Assembly (NCBI RefSeq): GCF_021390245.1
Contig: NZ_JAJUXH010000001.1
Span: 725,574-789,573 of the forward strand
Direction: 5' to 3'
Source: Dyadobacter sp. CY323
Lineage (GTDB): Bacteria > Bacteroidota > Bacteroidia > Cytophagales > Spirosomataceae
Length of the DNA stretch: 64,000 bases
A program made the translations under genes and the position numbers. Below, one piece after another: positions 51,012 through 60,121 of the stretch. Position 1 is the stretch's first letter, and each line of letters opens with the position of its first letter. The notes below the pieces were generated by a model. The model had not been told where the DNA came from. It made no database searches and saw nothing but the letters and a program-made list of their open reading frames with translations.

Positions 51012-52472
51012 TTAATAACCCGGATTTTGCGGCAACGTCTGATCCTTCTCAATCTCGGATACAGGAATAGGGAGAATGAGCTGCTCTTCCGGGATCGGTC
51101 CCGATATCGCAATGTTGGTGTCATAATCAACCTTCGTCATGATCGCTTTTGTGAGTACTTCCACCGCTTTCCCCGTCCGTACGAGGTCATAATACCGATG
51201 TCCCTCAAACGCGAGCTCCATTCTTCTTTCATGCAGGATGGCGTCCAGGTTCAATGCTGCGGCAGTGATTGCCGGCACTTTTGCTCTCGTCCGTACCATG
51301 TTCACGTAGGTAACCGCTTCGTCTTTTTTACCCAGTACCATCAATGCTTCGGCATACATCAAAAGTGCGTCCGCGTAACGGGTGATGACATAATTGTTAT
51401 CGGTCCCCGTGTTATTGTATGGTTTCAGCTGAGCAGGCGCAGGGGAGTGTTTGATCACCCAGGCCTGGATCGGAATCGTACTCGAAGCAATGTATCCCGA
51501 GTCAATGGTTGTTTTGTAACGGATTGTTTCTCCAGTGCTTACAAATTCACGCATCAGGTTATGCTCGATCAGGAGGTTGGACGCTCCCGCAACTCCCCAG
51601 ATCAGGCCCACATCGTTGTTAACCCATCTGAACCAGGAGCTCGGCTGACCTGCGGCTACATTAAAGTTTACTTCGAAAATAGATTCGTTGTGAAACTTGT
51701 TCGTAGCCAGGAAAACGTCGCTGTAATTTGGTAAAAGTGAGTACGATCCGGCCTCATTATCTACAATCAGTCTTTTTAGCACTTCTGCGGCTTTCGCATG
51801 GTTGTTCAAAGTCAGGTATACTTTGCCCAGCATGGTCAATGCAGCACCTTTTGAAGCTCTGGCTTCTTCGCCTTTCAATTCTGATTTTTTTAGACAGTTG
51901 GCCGCTGCGAATTCAAGATCGGGGACGATCAGCTTGCTGTAAATGTCAGCCACCGGCGTTCTTCCAATCCCGAATGCTTTTGATAGATCTACAAATGGCT
52001 CAGAAACAAGAGGTACTGCGCCATAGATCCGTACCAGATTGAAATACCCCAATGCGCGCAGGAACGATGCTTCTGCTTTATACGCATTGATCGTCTTTTC
52101 TTCATCCGCATTTTTCGGCACGTAAGCCGCCATGATCGCAATCAGCGAGTTGGCGTTGGCGATCATCTTGAAGTTGTTATTCCAGATGCCGGACTGCGAG
52201 TTGCCATTGGTTTTCTTGAAAGTCTGCCAGACATCCGTGCGGAAACGGTCTTTTCCATCATCGGACATCAGTTCCGGAATGAGGGGAAGATCGGTTTGAT
52301 TGTAGATGCTTTGCAGCACTTTGTAAACTCCCACCAGCCCGGTTTTCATTTCGGCCGGATTACGGTAAAAAGCGCCCGGCGAAAGAGTGTCCTCAGGCTG
52401 CCTGTCGAGAAACTCTTCCGAGCAGGAAACGAATAAGACCGCAGCGATTAAAACTAAAAATATATGCTTCAT
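51012..52472 (-). CDS. SusD/RagB-family nutrient-binding lipoprotein
   Basis: The 486-residue protein has a lipoprotein signal with Cys17 ('AAVLFVSC') followed by 'SEEFLDRQPEDTLSPGAFYR', the classical RagB start. Other marks are 'AEASFLRALGYFNLVRIYGA', 'VPLVSEPFVDLSKAFGIGRT', 'YVITRYADALLMYAEALMVL', 'ERRMELAFEGHRYYDLVRTG' and the final 'QTLPQNPGY'. It lies 13 bases after its SusC (stop to start) and belongs to the sigma/FecR-controlled operon. Confidence 0.95.
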   Translation of the reverse strand: MKHIFLVLIAAVLFVSCSEEFLDRQPEDTLSPGAFYRNPAEMKTGLVGVYKVLQSIYNQTDLPLIPELMSDDGKDRFRTDVWQTFKKTNGNSQSGIWNNNFKMIANANSLIAIMAAYVPKNADEEKTINAYKAEASFLRALGYFNLVRIYGAVPLVSEPFVDLSKAFGIGRTPVADIYSKLIVPDLEFAAANCLKKSELKGEEARASKGAALTMLGKVYLTLNNHAKAAEVLKRLIVDNEAGSYSLLPNYSDVFLATNKFHNESIFEVNFNVAAGQPSSWFRWVNNDVGLIWGVAGASNLLIEHNLMREFVSTGETIRYKTTIDSGYIASSTIPIQAWVIKHSPAPAQLKPYNNTGTDNNYVITRYADALLMYAEALMVLGKKDEAVTYVNMVRTRAKVPAITAAALNLDAILHERRMELAFEGHRYYDLVRTGKAVEVLTKAIMTKVDYDTNIAISGPIPEEQLILPIPVSEIEKDQTLPQNPGY

Positions 52473-52485
52473 TTTGATACCTGAT

Positions 52486-55400
52486 TTAGAAAGTTAAGTT
52501 CACACCGAACGAGATCGATCTGGACATGGGGTAGGAATCCCGGTTGATTCCCTGCGAAAGTGAATTGTCGCCTTGTGCATTCGCCTCCGGATTGTATCCC
52601 GGGAACTTGGTGATATAGAATGCATTAATCGCCGTTGCATAAAGCCTTACTCTCGCTAATTTCAACTTTTCAACAACTTCCTGGGGCAGCGTATATCCGA
52701 GCGCGATGTTCTGGAAGTTCACGAAAGTGCCTTTGTACAAAAGTGACCCGCTGAGGTTGGTACCATCGTACGATTTGCGGCTTGGTGCGGTGTATTTGGC
52801 ATCCGGATTGGTTGGTGTCCAGTAGTTCTGGTAGTAGTCAACCGTTGTGTTGTTTTGTCCGGTACCTCTACCGTAAATACCTTCCATCTGGCGCATTGAA
52901 ATGTCACCACCGTGGGTACCATTGATTTGGACAGTAAAGTCAATGCCTTTATACTCGAACGAGTTGGTCATACCCCATACAAAATCCGGTATCGCCGAAC
53001 CAATGATCGTATTGTCGCTCCCGTCGATGATCCCGTCGCCGTTCACGTCGGCAAGCTTGGGAGTACCCGGGCTGGACCTGAACCGCCAGCTAGGGTTATT
53101 CGCATTCACGATTGGTGAAGTTTTTACATCTTCCCAGTCACGATATGGTCCCAGGTAACTGGCCCCATAAATTCCTGCGATGGGTCTGCCCTCAGTTGTG
53201 TAGCCGTCATTATTCAGCAATGGACGTTTGTCTTTACCAATATCCAGCACCCGGTTGCGGTAGTACGATAAGTTCGCATTCGTAGTCCATTTCAATGCGC
53301 CAACCAGGTTGCGGGTGGTGATCGAATACTCAAAACCACGGTTACGCATCGCACCGATATTTGCATAGTAGGAACCGAAGCCGGTAATCACAGGAAGCGG
53401 CATACTGAAAAGCATATTTTTGGTATGGCGGTAGAAGTAATCAACGCTGAGGGAAATGCGGTTGTTGAGTAACTCTGCATCAACCCCTGCGCCCCAGTCG
53501 GTTGTTTCTTCCCAGCCCAGGTTTGAGTTGGCGATTTTGCCTTCGGTGTAAGATGGTGAAACGGTAGAACCGCTACCCAATACATAAGATGAAGAAGTCA
53601 GCGTACTCAAAGCCAGGTAATTGGTAATTCCTGCATTACCAATAATACCCCAGCCACCACGGATTTTCAGGTCGCTGATGTATTTCTGTAATGGTTTGAA
53701 AAATGGTTCATCCGAAACACGCCATGCTGTCGACAAGGATGGGAATACCCCCCATTTCTTATCCGCACCAAATTTGGAGGAACCGTCGCGACGTATACTT
53801 CCCGTCAGGTAGTATTTTCCGGCGAAGTTGTACATCAACCTTCCAAAACTTCCGATCATTGCTTCACTATACCGGTTCGTACGCGCGTCTGTTTGTGCGT
53901 TCTGAACCGTAATCGCCTGATTTAATGTAGGAATAAGGTCAGTAGGATAATCGTATTTCATCATGTAGGCATCGCGGTATTTCGACTCCTCCACCGAGTA
54001 ACCCGCAACCGCACTCACCGAATGTTTGCCAAGTTCGCGTTGGAAAGTCAGGAAGTTCTGAGAGTTCCAATACAACCTGTTTGTAGTTTCATTAATACCC
54101 TGCGATCTTGAGAAAGTCGCAGAAGCGGTCGGCACAGAGCTTGGATTGAAATAATCCCGTTCCCGATAGCGGTATTCGGTGTGAAACTCGGACCTGAATT
54201 TCAAACCTTTAATAATGTCGATCTCCGTATATAGCGTCGAAAGGTTTTTGAAATTCCGTCTTGCATCTTTTTTCTGAAACAAATGCAGCGGGTTTACGAA
54301 GAATGCGAAGTTCCAGTCCCAGGGATCCAGCAACGTATTTCCATAAAATACCGGCGTACCGTCCTCGGTTGTCGGGTTCCAGATCGGAGGCATGGCTACT
54401 GCATTGTAAAATGGATTGCTCGTGCTACCGCCTTCGGTGTTGGGAAGTACGTTCGAATTTTCGAGTGTCGGAGCCAGAAGTAAACCTGCGCGAATGCGTT
54501 CAGTAAGTTTCAAGTCGATGTTTGCACGGAACGAGATACGGTTGTAATCCGAATTCAATACAATACCTTTTTGGCCAAAATATCCACCCGAGATCATGTA
54601 GTTGACATTATCGGTACCACCTGACGCAGAAAGCTGTACATCTGTGACGCTACCTGTACGAGTGATCAGGTCCTGCCAATCGGTGTCATAAGGCATTTTG
54701 TAAATCGTGTCTGTAACCGTGATCCATCGGGGGAAAAGGTTGCCGGGAGCGGCCATACCTGCCGCGTTGCTGGAATATTTTTTCCAGTTTTCAATGCGTT
54801 TCTGGGGAGAATCAGTCCATTGCCATTGCGGCGCGTCCGGGTTATCCGTTCCAAAGTTCGGGTCTTCAACAATGTAAGCATTGGCGCGGGCGTCATCGAG
54901 GTATTGCAGGAAATCATTCCCGTGTAAAACATCGGTTTTATTGATCATCCGGTCGAAACCGCGGCTGGCGTTGATGCTGAGCGTTGGCTTGCCTTTCTTG
55001 CCTTTTTTGGTTGTGATCAGGATAACCCCGTTTGCCGCCTGTGTTCCATAAATGGCACTGGAAGAAGCGTCTTTCAATACTTCAATGGATTCAATATCGG
55101 CAACGTTGATCCCGTTCAGCGGGTTCTCTTCCTTATTAAAACCGTCTTTCAGTGGAAAACCGTCGATTACGATCAGCGGGTTATTGCTCGCATTGATCGA
55201 GCTCACGCCGCGTATCCGTATGCTGGTACCACCGCCAGGTGCAGTATTTGAATTCGCAATTTTAACGCCTGCCATCTTCCCGGCCATGGCAGCCGCGAAG
55301 TTAGACATCGGTTTATCTTTCAGGTCGCGGCTCGAAACAGAAGAAATGGCGGTCGAAACGTCGCGTTTTTTCTGCGTTCCGTAACCCACCACCACTACTT

Positions 55401-56043
55401 CGTCCAGCGCTTTCATATCCACTTTCAAAGAAACGTCCACCACGGATTGGTTGGTGATCGGTATTTCCTGGTTGATATAACCCACAAACGAATAGACGAT
55501 TGAAACCGGACCATCAGGCAATGCAATGGAATACTTTCCATCAGTGTCGCTGATCGTGCCGCGTTGTGTGCCTTTCACGATGACGCTCACGCCGGGAAGC
55601 GGCTCCGACTTGTCATCGATGATGGTACCGGTGAGCGTTCTCTCGGCATTTTCAATCTCCTTAACCGTTTCACCAGGCTGATTGCTTTTTCTCAAAACAA
55701 TGTGTTCTCCGGATACTTCGTACCTGATCTTCAACGGGTTGAGGAACTTGTCGAGAACGTCCGACAATTGCTCGCCGGCTGCTTCCAGGTTGAAATTATA
55801 ATCCGGTTTGGTTAGGGTAGAGCGGTATGCAAATTTGACATTGGCTTTTTTCTCGATCGCAAGCAGCGTTTTGTCAAACGACTGGTTTTTGACCTGGATC
55901 TTCACCGTCCGGCTCAATACGCTTTGAGCTTTCATGGTATGCGCCAGCGATATGCCGGTACATAGCACCGCCAGGGTGAGCTGTAAAAGTGACCTTTTCA
56001 TAAGCTGGTACAGAAAGGCTTGATTTAGTAGTTTTTTGTTCAT
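52486..56043 (-). CDS. SusC/RagA-family transporter with STN signalling domain
   Basis: About 1,185 residues from ATG 56043 (frame open to 56076). A signal region ('LTLAVLCTGISLAHTMKAQ') is followed by an STN domain ('VKIQVKNQSFDKTLLAIEKK' to 'YEVSGEHIVLRKS') and a carboxypeptidase-like domain ('LTGTIIDDKSEPLPGVSVIV'). The SusC signature 'LDEVVVVGYGTQKKRDVSTA', plug motifs ('IRIRGVSSINASNNPLIVID', 'AIYGTQAANGVILITTKKG') and a barrel ending 'SFGVNLTF' complete the protein. The STN domain signals to the FecR encoded just upstream. It is the larger of the two STN-type SusC proteins here and only distantly similar to the other in the barrel. Confidence 0.96.
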   Translation of the reverse strand: MNKKLLNQAFLYQLMKRSLLQLTLAVLCTGISLAHTMKAQSVLSRTVKIQVKNQSFDKTLLAIEKKANVKFAYRSTLTKPDYNFNLEAAGEQLSDVLDKFLNPLKIRYEVSGEHIVLRKSNQPGETVKEIENAERTLTGTIIDDKSEPLPGVSVIVKGTQRGTISDTDGKYSIALPDGPVSIVYSFVGYINQEIPITNQSVVDVSLKVDMKALDEVVVVGYGTQKKRDVSTAISSVSSRDLKDKPMSNFAAAMAGKMAGVKIANSNTAPGGGTSIRIRGVSSINASNNPLIVIDGFPLKDGFNKEENPLNGINVADIESIEVLKDASSSAIYGTQAANGVILITTKKGKKGKPTLSINASRGFDRMINKTDVLHGNDFLQYLDDARANAYIVEDPNFGTDNPDAPQWQWTDSPQKRIENWKKYSSNAAGMAAPGNLFPRWITVTDTIYKMPYDTDWQDLITRTGSVTDVQLSASGGTDNVNYMISGGYFGQKGIVLNSDYNRISFRANIDLKLTERIRAGLLLAPTLENSNVLPNTEGGSTSNPFYNAVAMPPIWNPTTEDGTPVFYGNTLLDPWDWNFAFFVNPLHLFQKKDARRNFKNLSTLYTEIDIIKGLKFRSEFHTEYRYRERDYFNPSSVPTASATFSRSQGINETTNRLYWNSQNFLTFQRELGKHSVSAVAGYSVEESKYRDAYMMKYDYPTDLIPTLNQAITVQNAQTDARTNRYSEAMIGSFGRLMYNFAGKYYLTGSIRRDGSSKFGADKKWGVFPSLSTAWRVSDEPFFKPLQKYISDLKIRGGWGIIGNAGITNYLALSTLTSSSYVLGSGSTVSPSYTEGKIANSNLGWEETTDWGAGVDAELLNNRISLSVDYFYRHTKNMLFSMPLPVITGFGSYYANIGAMRNRGFEYSITTRNLVGALKWTTNANLSYYRNRVLDIGKDKRPLLNNDGYTTEGRPIAGIYGASYLGPYRDWEDVKTSPIVNANNPSWRFRSSPGTPKLADVNGDGIIDGSDNTIIGSAIPDFVWGMTNSFEYKGIDFTVQINGTHGGDISMRQMEGIYGRGTGQNNTTVDYYQNYWTPTNPDAKYTAPSRKSYDGTNLSGSLLYKGTFVNFQNIALGYTLPQEVVEKLKLARVRLYATAINAFYITKFPGYNPEANAQGDNSLSQGINRDSYPMSRSISFGVNLTF

Positions 56044-56121
56044 TAATTTAAATAGGTTTTGTAATTGGAAATGCAAAACAATGGTGTCCGGTTGCCGCCG
56101 GTTGCCTCAAAAAATCCGGGA

Positions 56122-56145
56122 CCGGTAATGTTGCCGCATTGCCGG
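56122..56145 (-). promoter_or_regulatory. Leader hairpin upstream of FecR-linked SusC (copy 2)
   Basis: On the minus strand ccggcaatg (56145-56137), a 6-base loop cggcaa and cattaccgg (56130-56122) form a hairpin about 80 bases before the SusC start. The arms are identical to those of copy 1 at 41582-41605 while loop and flanks differ. It lies between FecR and SusC in both loci, always in the sense orientation. Confidence 0.75.
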
Positions 56146-56221
56146 TTCAATTTTTTGAAGATCACTGCATTAAGGTCCCTGCGGGTTGAGCATTGGTTTA
56201 GGGTTTAGGTTAACAATGACT

Positions 56222-57283
56222 TTATTCAGTACAGCCTTCGCCAATGAAAATCACTTCTCCATCGAGCACATTGTATTGTGCCTCCACCATCTTTCCGATC
56301 AGTTCAAGTTTCTCGAAAAGTGACTCGTCGGAAAGCGACATGTTCAGGCGGCAGTTTTTAAATGTTTCCTGATCGTAAATAACCCTGATCCCGTAGATTT
56401 CTTCCAGTCCGTCAAACACCTTCGAAATGGGCGTGTCGGTGTAGGTATAGGTTGCCAGCTGCTCCTTGGTGACCAGTGATTTTGGCTGTTCCACCAGCGA
56501 GCGCACAAGCTGAAGATCTTTCTTGGTATAAATAGCCCGTTGGTTCGGGGTCAGCGTCAAACCTTCCGATTCAACCTGTTCCTCCCCATTTTCCGTCAGA
56601 TATACGCGCACACTTCCCGAGGTCACTTCTACTTTCACATCCATGCCATCCGGGTATGCGGACACTTTGAACTTGGTACCTAATACTCTGGTCGTAAGTC
56701 CATTGGCGAACACAAAAAAGGGCCGGTCAGGATTCCTGCCGACATTGAAAAACGCTTCCCCGTCCAGGTATACCACCCGACGGTCAGCCGATTCCATATT
56801 GTAGCGCACAGTACTGTTTGGCGACAATATAATGGAACTTCCGTCATCGAGTGTGATCGTTTTCGCCGTGGTTCCGTCGTTGGAGGAACGGATTTCCGAC
56901 TCCGTTTTGAGAATGTTTTTAGCGAAATGCATCGGCGTTTCAGCGGGATTAAACCAAAGTGCGACGCCGATCAGGATCGCGATGGAAGCTGCTGCTGATA
57001 AGTATAAACGTTTTCTGTTTAAGGGGATCTCTTTCTCGAATGACACCTCATCCATGATCACCTGCCTCGCCAGCTCGATCTGGGAATCAGGGACTTCGGG
57101 GTAGAAATTGGAAAATCCGTGAATGAGGCCCGCCGCGTGGTCCATTAATCCGGATTGATGCGGAAATGCATTTCTTACAGCCTCCCAATGCGCATTACTG
57201 TCCGCGTCGGGGTTTTTCACCCAGCGAATAAAATGCTCATCATGTATAAAGTCCCGAAGTGTAAAATTTTCGTAATGCTCCAT
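56222..57283 (-). CDS. FecR-family anti-sigma factor
   Basis: The 353-residue protein has a cytoplasmic region (1-92), a membrane segment (about 93-111, 'LYLSAAASIAILIGVALWF') and a periplasmic FecR domain ('TITLDDGSSIILSPNSTVRY', 'RVVYLDGEAFFNVGRNPDRP', 'VLGTKFKVSAYPDGMDVKVE'). The C-terminal region 'YTYTDTPISKVFDGLEEIYG' is the STN-like part that meets the transporter. It sits between an ECF sigma gene (57499) and an STN-type SusC (56043), the complete set for trans-envelope signalling. It is paralogous to the FecR at 39784. Confidence 0.95.
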   Translation of the reverse strand: MEHYENFTLRDFIHDEHFIRWVKNPDADSNAHWEAVRNAFPHQSGLMDHAAGLIHGFSNFYPEVPDSQIELARQVIMDEVSFEKEIPLNRKRLYLSAAASIAILIGVALWFNPAETPMHFAKNILKTESEIRSSNDGTTAKTITLDDGSSIILSPNSTVRYNMESADRRVVYLDGEAFFNVGRNPDRPFFVFANGLTTRVLGTKFKVSAYPDGMDVKVEVTSGSVRVYLTENGEEQVESEGLTLTPNQRAIYTKKDLQLVRSLVEQPKSLVTKEQLATYTYTDTPISKVFDGLEEIYGIRVIYDQETFKNCRLNMSLSDESLFEKLELIGKMVEAQYNVLDGEVIFIGEGCTE

Positions 57284-57431
57284 TGGGTTAGTTAACTATA
57301 CCCTACAGATACAAGACCTTTTAAAACGTACTCAGTAAAATCACAAAAAATATTAAAATAATTACCAAGAGATTTTTTAAGTATGGTTTAAATGGTAAAA
57401 AGTTAGAGTTTGGGCGTAAGGTGGGCGTTTT

Positions 57432-57483
57432 GGGAAGTGTGAGATGTGAGATGTGAGATGTGAGATGTGAGATGTGAGATGTG
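57432..57483 (+). repeat. Heptanucleotide tandem repeat (GTGAGAT), six perfect units
   Basis: Six perfect GTGAGAT units run from 57439 to 57480, with a degenerate unit (gggaagt) before and gtg after. The array lies between the sigma factor stop (57499) and the FecR start (57283), so it is in the leader between sigma and anti-sigma genes. It is the same unit as at 2531-2593. Confidence 0.95.
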
Positions 57484-57498
57484 TCGGGAAATTTTGTT

Positions 57499-58086
57499 TT
57501 AGAAGGCGTAGTAGAATACGATTGAGAGGAGTGAGGTGGTGAAGAATGGGAGCTCCGAACGGAGTTGCTGCATTGCCCGGTTTTGCAGGTTGCGCACGGA
57601 TTGCTGGTTGATATTCATCATGCGGCCGACCTCTTCCGCCGAAAAATCGTGGTAATAACGGAGCTGGATCACTTCCTGCTGGCGGACAGGTAACTTTCGC
57701 AATGCTTCGTGAAGCAATGCGAGCTGAATCCGGTTGTGTTCGTCGGTGATCCAGCTGGTTTCAATGTCCTTTTCGGCCGGAAACCACTGTTCCGACAAAT
57801 CACCGTCCATACTGAAAACGAAACGGTCCGATTCTGATGAGCGTACCAGCTTGTTTCTGAGGGACCTGTACAGGTAAAAACGCGGAGAATGCACCGATCC
57901 GAGGTCGCTGCGTTTGTTCCAGAGGTGCAGGAACAAATCCTGAATGCTATCCTGGACGAGTTCGTGGTTGGTGGAGATCCGGTAACCATAACGGAACAGG
58001 TCTTGCGCAAAATAACTGTAAAGCTTTTCGAAAGCTCTCGAGTTACCCTGACACATTTCTTTCCAATATTCCTGTTCCTCCAACAT
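57499..58086 (-). CDS. ECF-family RNA polymerase sigma factor
   Basis: The 195-residue protein has sigma region 2 (about 15-90: 'AFEKLYSYFAQDLFRYGYRI', 'QDSIQDLFLHLWNKRSDLGS') and region 4 (about 125-180: 'ALRKLPVRQQEVIQLRYYHD', 'SAEEVGRMMNINQQSVRNLQ'), with no region 1.1 or 3, as in ECF sigma factors of the FecI/SigW type used by Bacteroidota. It would drive the SusC/D operon once released by FecR. It is the only ECF sigma gene in the window and might also serve the second FecR/SusC locus at 39784-46503. Confidence 0.95.
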   Translation of the reverse strand: MLEEQEYWKEMCQGNSRAFEKLYSYFAQDLFRYGYRISTNHELVQDSIQDLFLHLWNKRSDLGSVHSPRFYLYRSLRNKLVRSSESDRFVFSMDGDLSEQWFPAEKDIETSWITDEHNRIQLALLHEALRKLPVRQQEVIQLRYYHDFSAEEVGRMMNINQQSVRNLQNRAMQQLRSELPFFTTSLLSIVFYYAF

Positions 58087-58170
58087 GGTTTTAACCGATC
58101 CCTAACTTGACTTAAATAAATCTAACAAACAATAAATGTAATAATTTAAAGACTTGCTGGCAATGTTCCT

Positions 58171-58190
58171 GAAATAATGTTAATTATTTC
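58171..58190. promoter_or_regulatory. Perfect 8-bp dyad between sigma factor and bestrophin genes
   Basis: gaaataat (58171-58178) and attatttc (58183-58190) are exact complements with a 4-base centre, in the divergent promoter gap between the ECF sigma (-) and the bestrophin (+) genes. Just before it the word ggcaatgttcc (58159-58169) equals part of leader hairpin copy 1 (41584-41594). A regulator site is possible, but AT-rich palindromes also arise by chance. Confidence 0.35.
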
Positions 58191-58229
58191 AAAATTTACT
58201 CACCACCACTCACAGTTCAGTCAGGAATC

Positions 58230-59228
58230 ATGTACGTAAACCGCTATTTGTCGCCCGTCATCGTCTATTATTATTCGTGGCGGATGGTTTTATTTTCACT
58301 CTTTACAGGCTCCATGGCCATTTTTGTCTACGATTACCTGGACTGGAAATGGGTCGCTATTCCCTGGCTGCCGGTTTCTCTGGTCGGTACGGCCACGGCT
58401 TTTTTTGTAGGTTTTAAAAATAACCAATCTTACGACCGGAGCTGGGAGGCGAGAAAGGTTTGGGGCAGTATCACCAATCATAGCCGGTCTCTGGGCGCTG
58501 CGGTGAAGGCTTACGCAGCCAGTGGCACCGGAGTAAACGAGCCGGCCAGTCCGGAAGTGAGAGAGGTTCTTTACAGGCACATTGCCTGGCTGTATGCATT
58601 AAGGAATGCGATGGCTGCGCGTACCAGCTGGGAGCATGTGGACCGTGCTAGCAAGCGGCAGCGCGAAGCTCTGAATATGTCAAAAGTGGTTTGCGACGCG
58701 GAAATCATGCGGCATTTACCGGAACGGGAAACGGCTTACCTGAAAGGAAAAGGGAACATGGCCACCCATATTCTCGATTGCCAGTCGCAGCACCTGAACC
58801 AGCTCCGGCAAAGCGGCCGGATCGATGCCTACCAGCACGTTTCGCTGCAGGAACTCATTTCGCAATTGTATGACGAGCAGGGTAAAAGTGAACGGATTAA
58901 AAACACCCCGTTTCCGAGGCAATATGCGACGACGTCCAACCTGTTCATTTTTGTATTTATGACATTGCTGCCATTCGGGTTATTGCCGCAGTTTGTGGAT
59001 CTGGGTGAGAAGTATATGATCCTGCTGATCCCTTTTAACCTGATCGTGTCCTGGGTTTTTATGTTTATGGAGTACGTCGGCGATATCAGCGAGAACCCGT
59101 TTGAAGGGTTGTTAAATGACGTACCGTTAGCTACGATCATCAGGAATATCGAGATCGATTTGAAAGAGATGCTCAACGATACAGAAATCCCGCAACGGGA
59201 GAAACCGAAAATGGGGATCTTATTTTAG
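58230..59228 (+). CDS. Bestrophin-family chloride channel
   Basis: The 332-residue protein has the bestrophin pattern: N-terminal hydrophobic pair with 'YLSPVIVYYYSWRMVLFSLF', then 'LPVSLVGTATAFFVGFKNNQ', the conserved 'YDRSWEARKVWGSITNHSR' and a C-terminal membrane pair ('LFIFVFMTLLPFGLLPQFVD', 'IVSWVFMFMEYVGDISENPF'). Bacterial bestrophins form pentameric ion channels in the inner membrane. It is divergent from the sigma factor gene and is followed 21 bases downstream by a sugar-phosphate isomerase-like gene. Confidence 0.93.
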   Translation: MYVNRYLSPVIVYYYSWRMVLFSLFTGSMAIFVYDYLDWKWVAIPWLPVSLVGTATAFFVGFKNNQSYDRSWEARKVWGSITNHSRSLGAAVKAYAASGTGVNEPASPEVREVLYRHIAWLYALRNAMAARTSWEHVDRASKRQREALNMSKVVCDAEIMRHLPERETAYLKGKGNMATHILDCQSQHLNQLRQSGRIDAYQHVSLQELISQLYDEQGKSERIKNTPFPRQYATTSNLFIFVFMTLLPFGLLPQFVDLGEKYMILLIPFNLIVSWVFMFMEYVGDISENPFEGLLNDVPLATIIRNIEIDLKEMLNDTEIPQREKPKMGILF

Positions 59229-59249
59229 AATCAGAGACAACATACGATT

Positions 59250-60065
59250 ATGCAGATCAAATTTTATGCTCCTGAATGGGGCAATACGCTTCCTTTTGCG
59301 ACTTTTTGCGAGAATGTAAAAGCTGCAGGTTATGATGGGGTTGAAATGGCTTTGCCTTTTGACCCAAATGAAAAAGACGCGATCCTGGAAGCATTAAGCG
59401 CCAATGGCCTGGAACTGATCGGGCAATACTGGCAGTCTTTTGAACGTGATATCGACAAGCATGCACGTAACTACGAAAAATACCTCCGAAACCTGATTGC
59501 CGCGAAACCGGTTTTTATCAATTGTCAGACCGGAAAAGATTATTTCTCTTTTGAGAAGAACAAACGACTTTTTGAGCTTGCGGATTTGCTTTCAAAGGAT
59601 TCGGGCATCCCCATTATTCACGAGACGCACCGGGGCAAAAGCCTTTACGCTGCGAACATCACCGCGGACTACCTGACGCGTATCCCCGGGCTGCGCATTA
59701 CGCTCGATATATCGCACTGGTGTAATGTACATGAATCCATGCTGGAAGACCAGGAGGAGGAAGTGGCCCTGGCTATCGGGCATACCAGTCACATTCACAG
59801 CAGGGTGGGGCATCCCGAAGGGCCGCAGGTGAATGATCCCCGCGCACCCGAATGGGCTGAAACGCTTGAAACCCATCTTAAATGGTGGGATTCCGTTGCT
59901 GCAATTCACAAAGCAAACGGGACGGTACTGACGGTAAACACGGAATTCGGGCCGGCTACGTATATGCCGGCAATGCCATACACCCAAACGCCGGTTGCGA
60001 ACCAGTGGGATATTAATGTATTTATGATGGATCTTCTAAAAAAACGCTATCAGGGTGATTATTAA
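59250..60065 (+). CDS. Sugar phosphate isomerase/epimerase-like TIM-barrel protein
   Basis: The 271-residue protein has the AP-endonuclease-2-like TIM barrel: '[20 protein letters not shown]' near the start, '[20 protein letters not shown]' with a metal-binding Glu, '[18 protein letters not shown]' with Asp and His, '[20 protein letters not shown]' and '[14 protein letters not shown]' with the last Glu. The conserved acidic and histidine residues should bind a divalent metal. Members isomerise or epimerise free sugars or keto sugars; some act on 3-keto sugars. It has no signal peptide, so it is cytoplasmic. Substrate unknown. Confidence 0.88.
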   Translation: MQIKFYAPEWGNTLPFATFCENVKAAGYDGVEMALPFDPNEKDAILEALSANGLELIGQYWQSFERDIDKHARNYEKYLRNLIAAKPVFINCQTGKDYFSFEKNKRLFELADLLSKDSGIPIIHETHRGKSLYAANITADYLTRIPGLRITLDISHWCNVHESMLEDQEEEVALAIGHTSHIHSRVGHPEGPQVNDPRAPEWAETLETHLKWWDSVAAIHKANGTVLTVNTEFGPATYMPAMPYTQTPVANQWDINVFMMDLLKKRYQGDY

Positions 60066-60121
60066 CTAGCTATTTTACTACATTGTGTAAATTTAGTTTG
60101 ATAAAGACCCTACTCAGCGAG

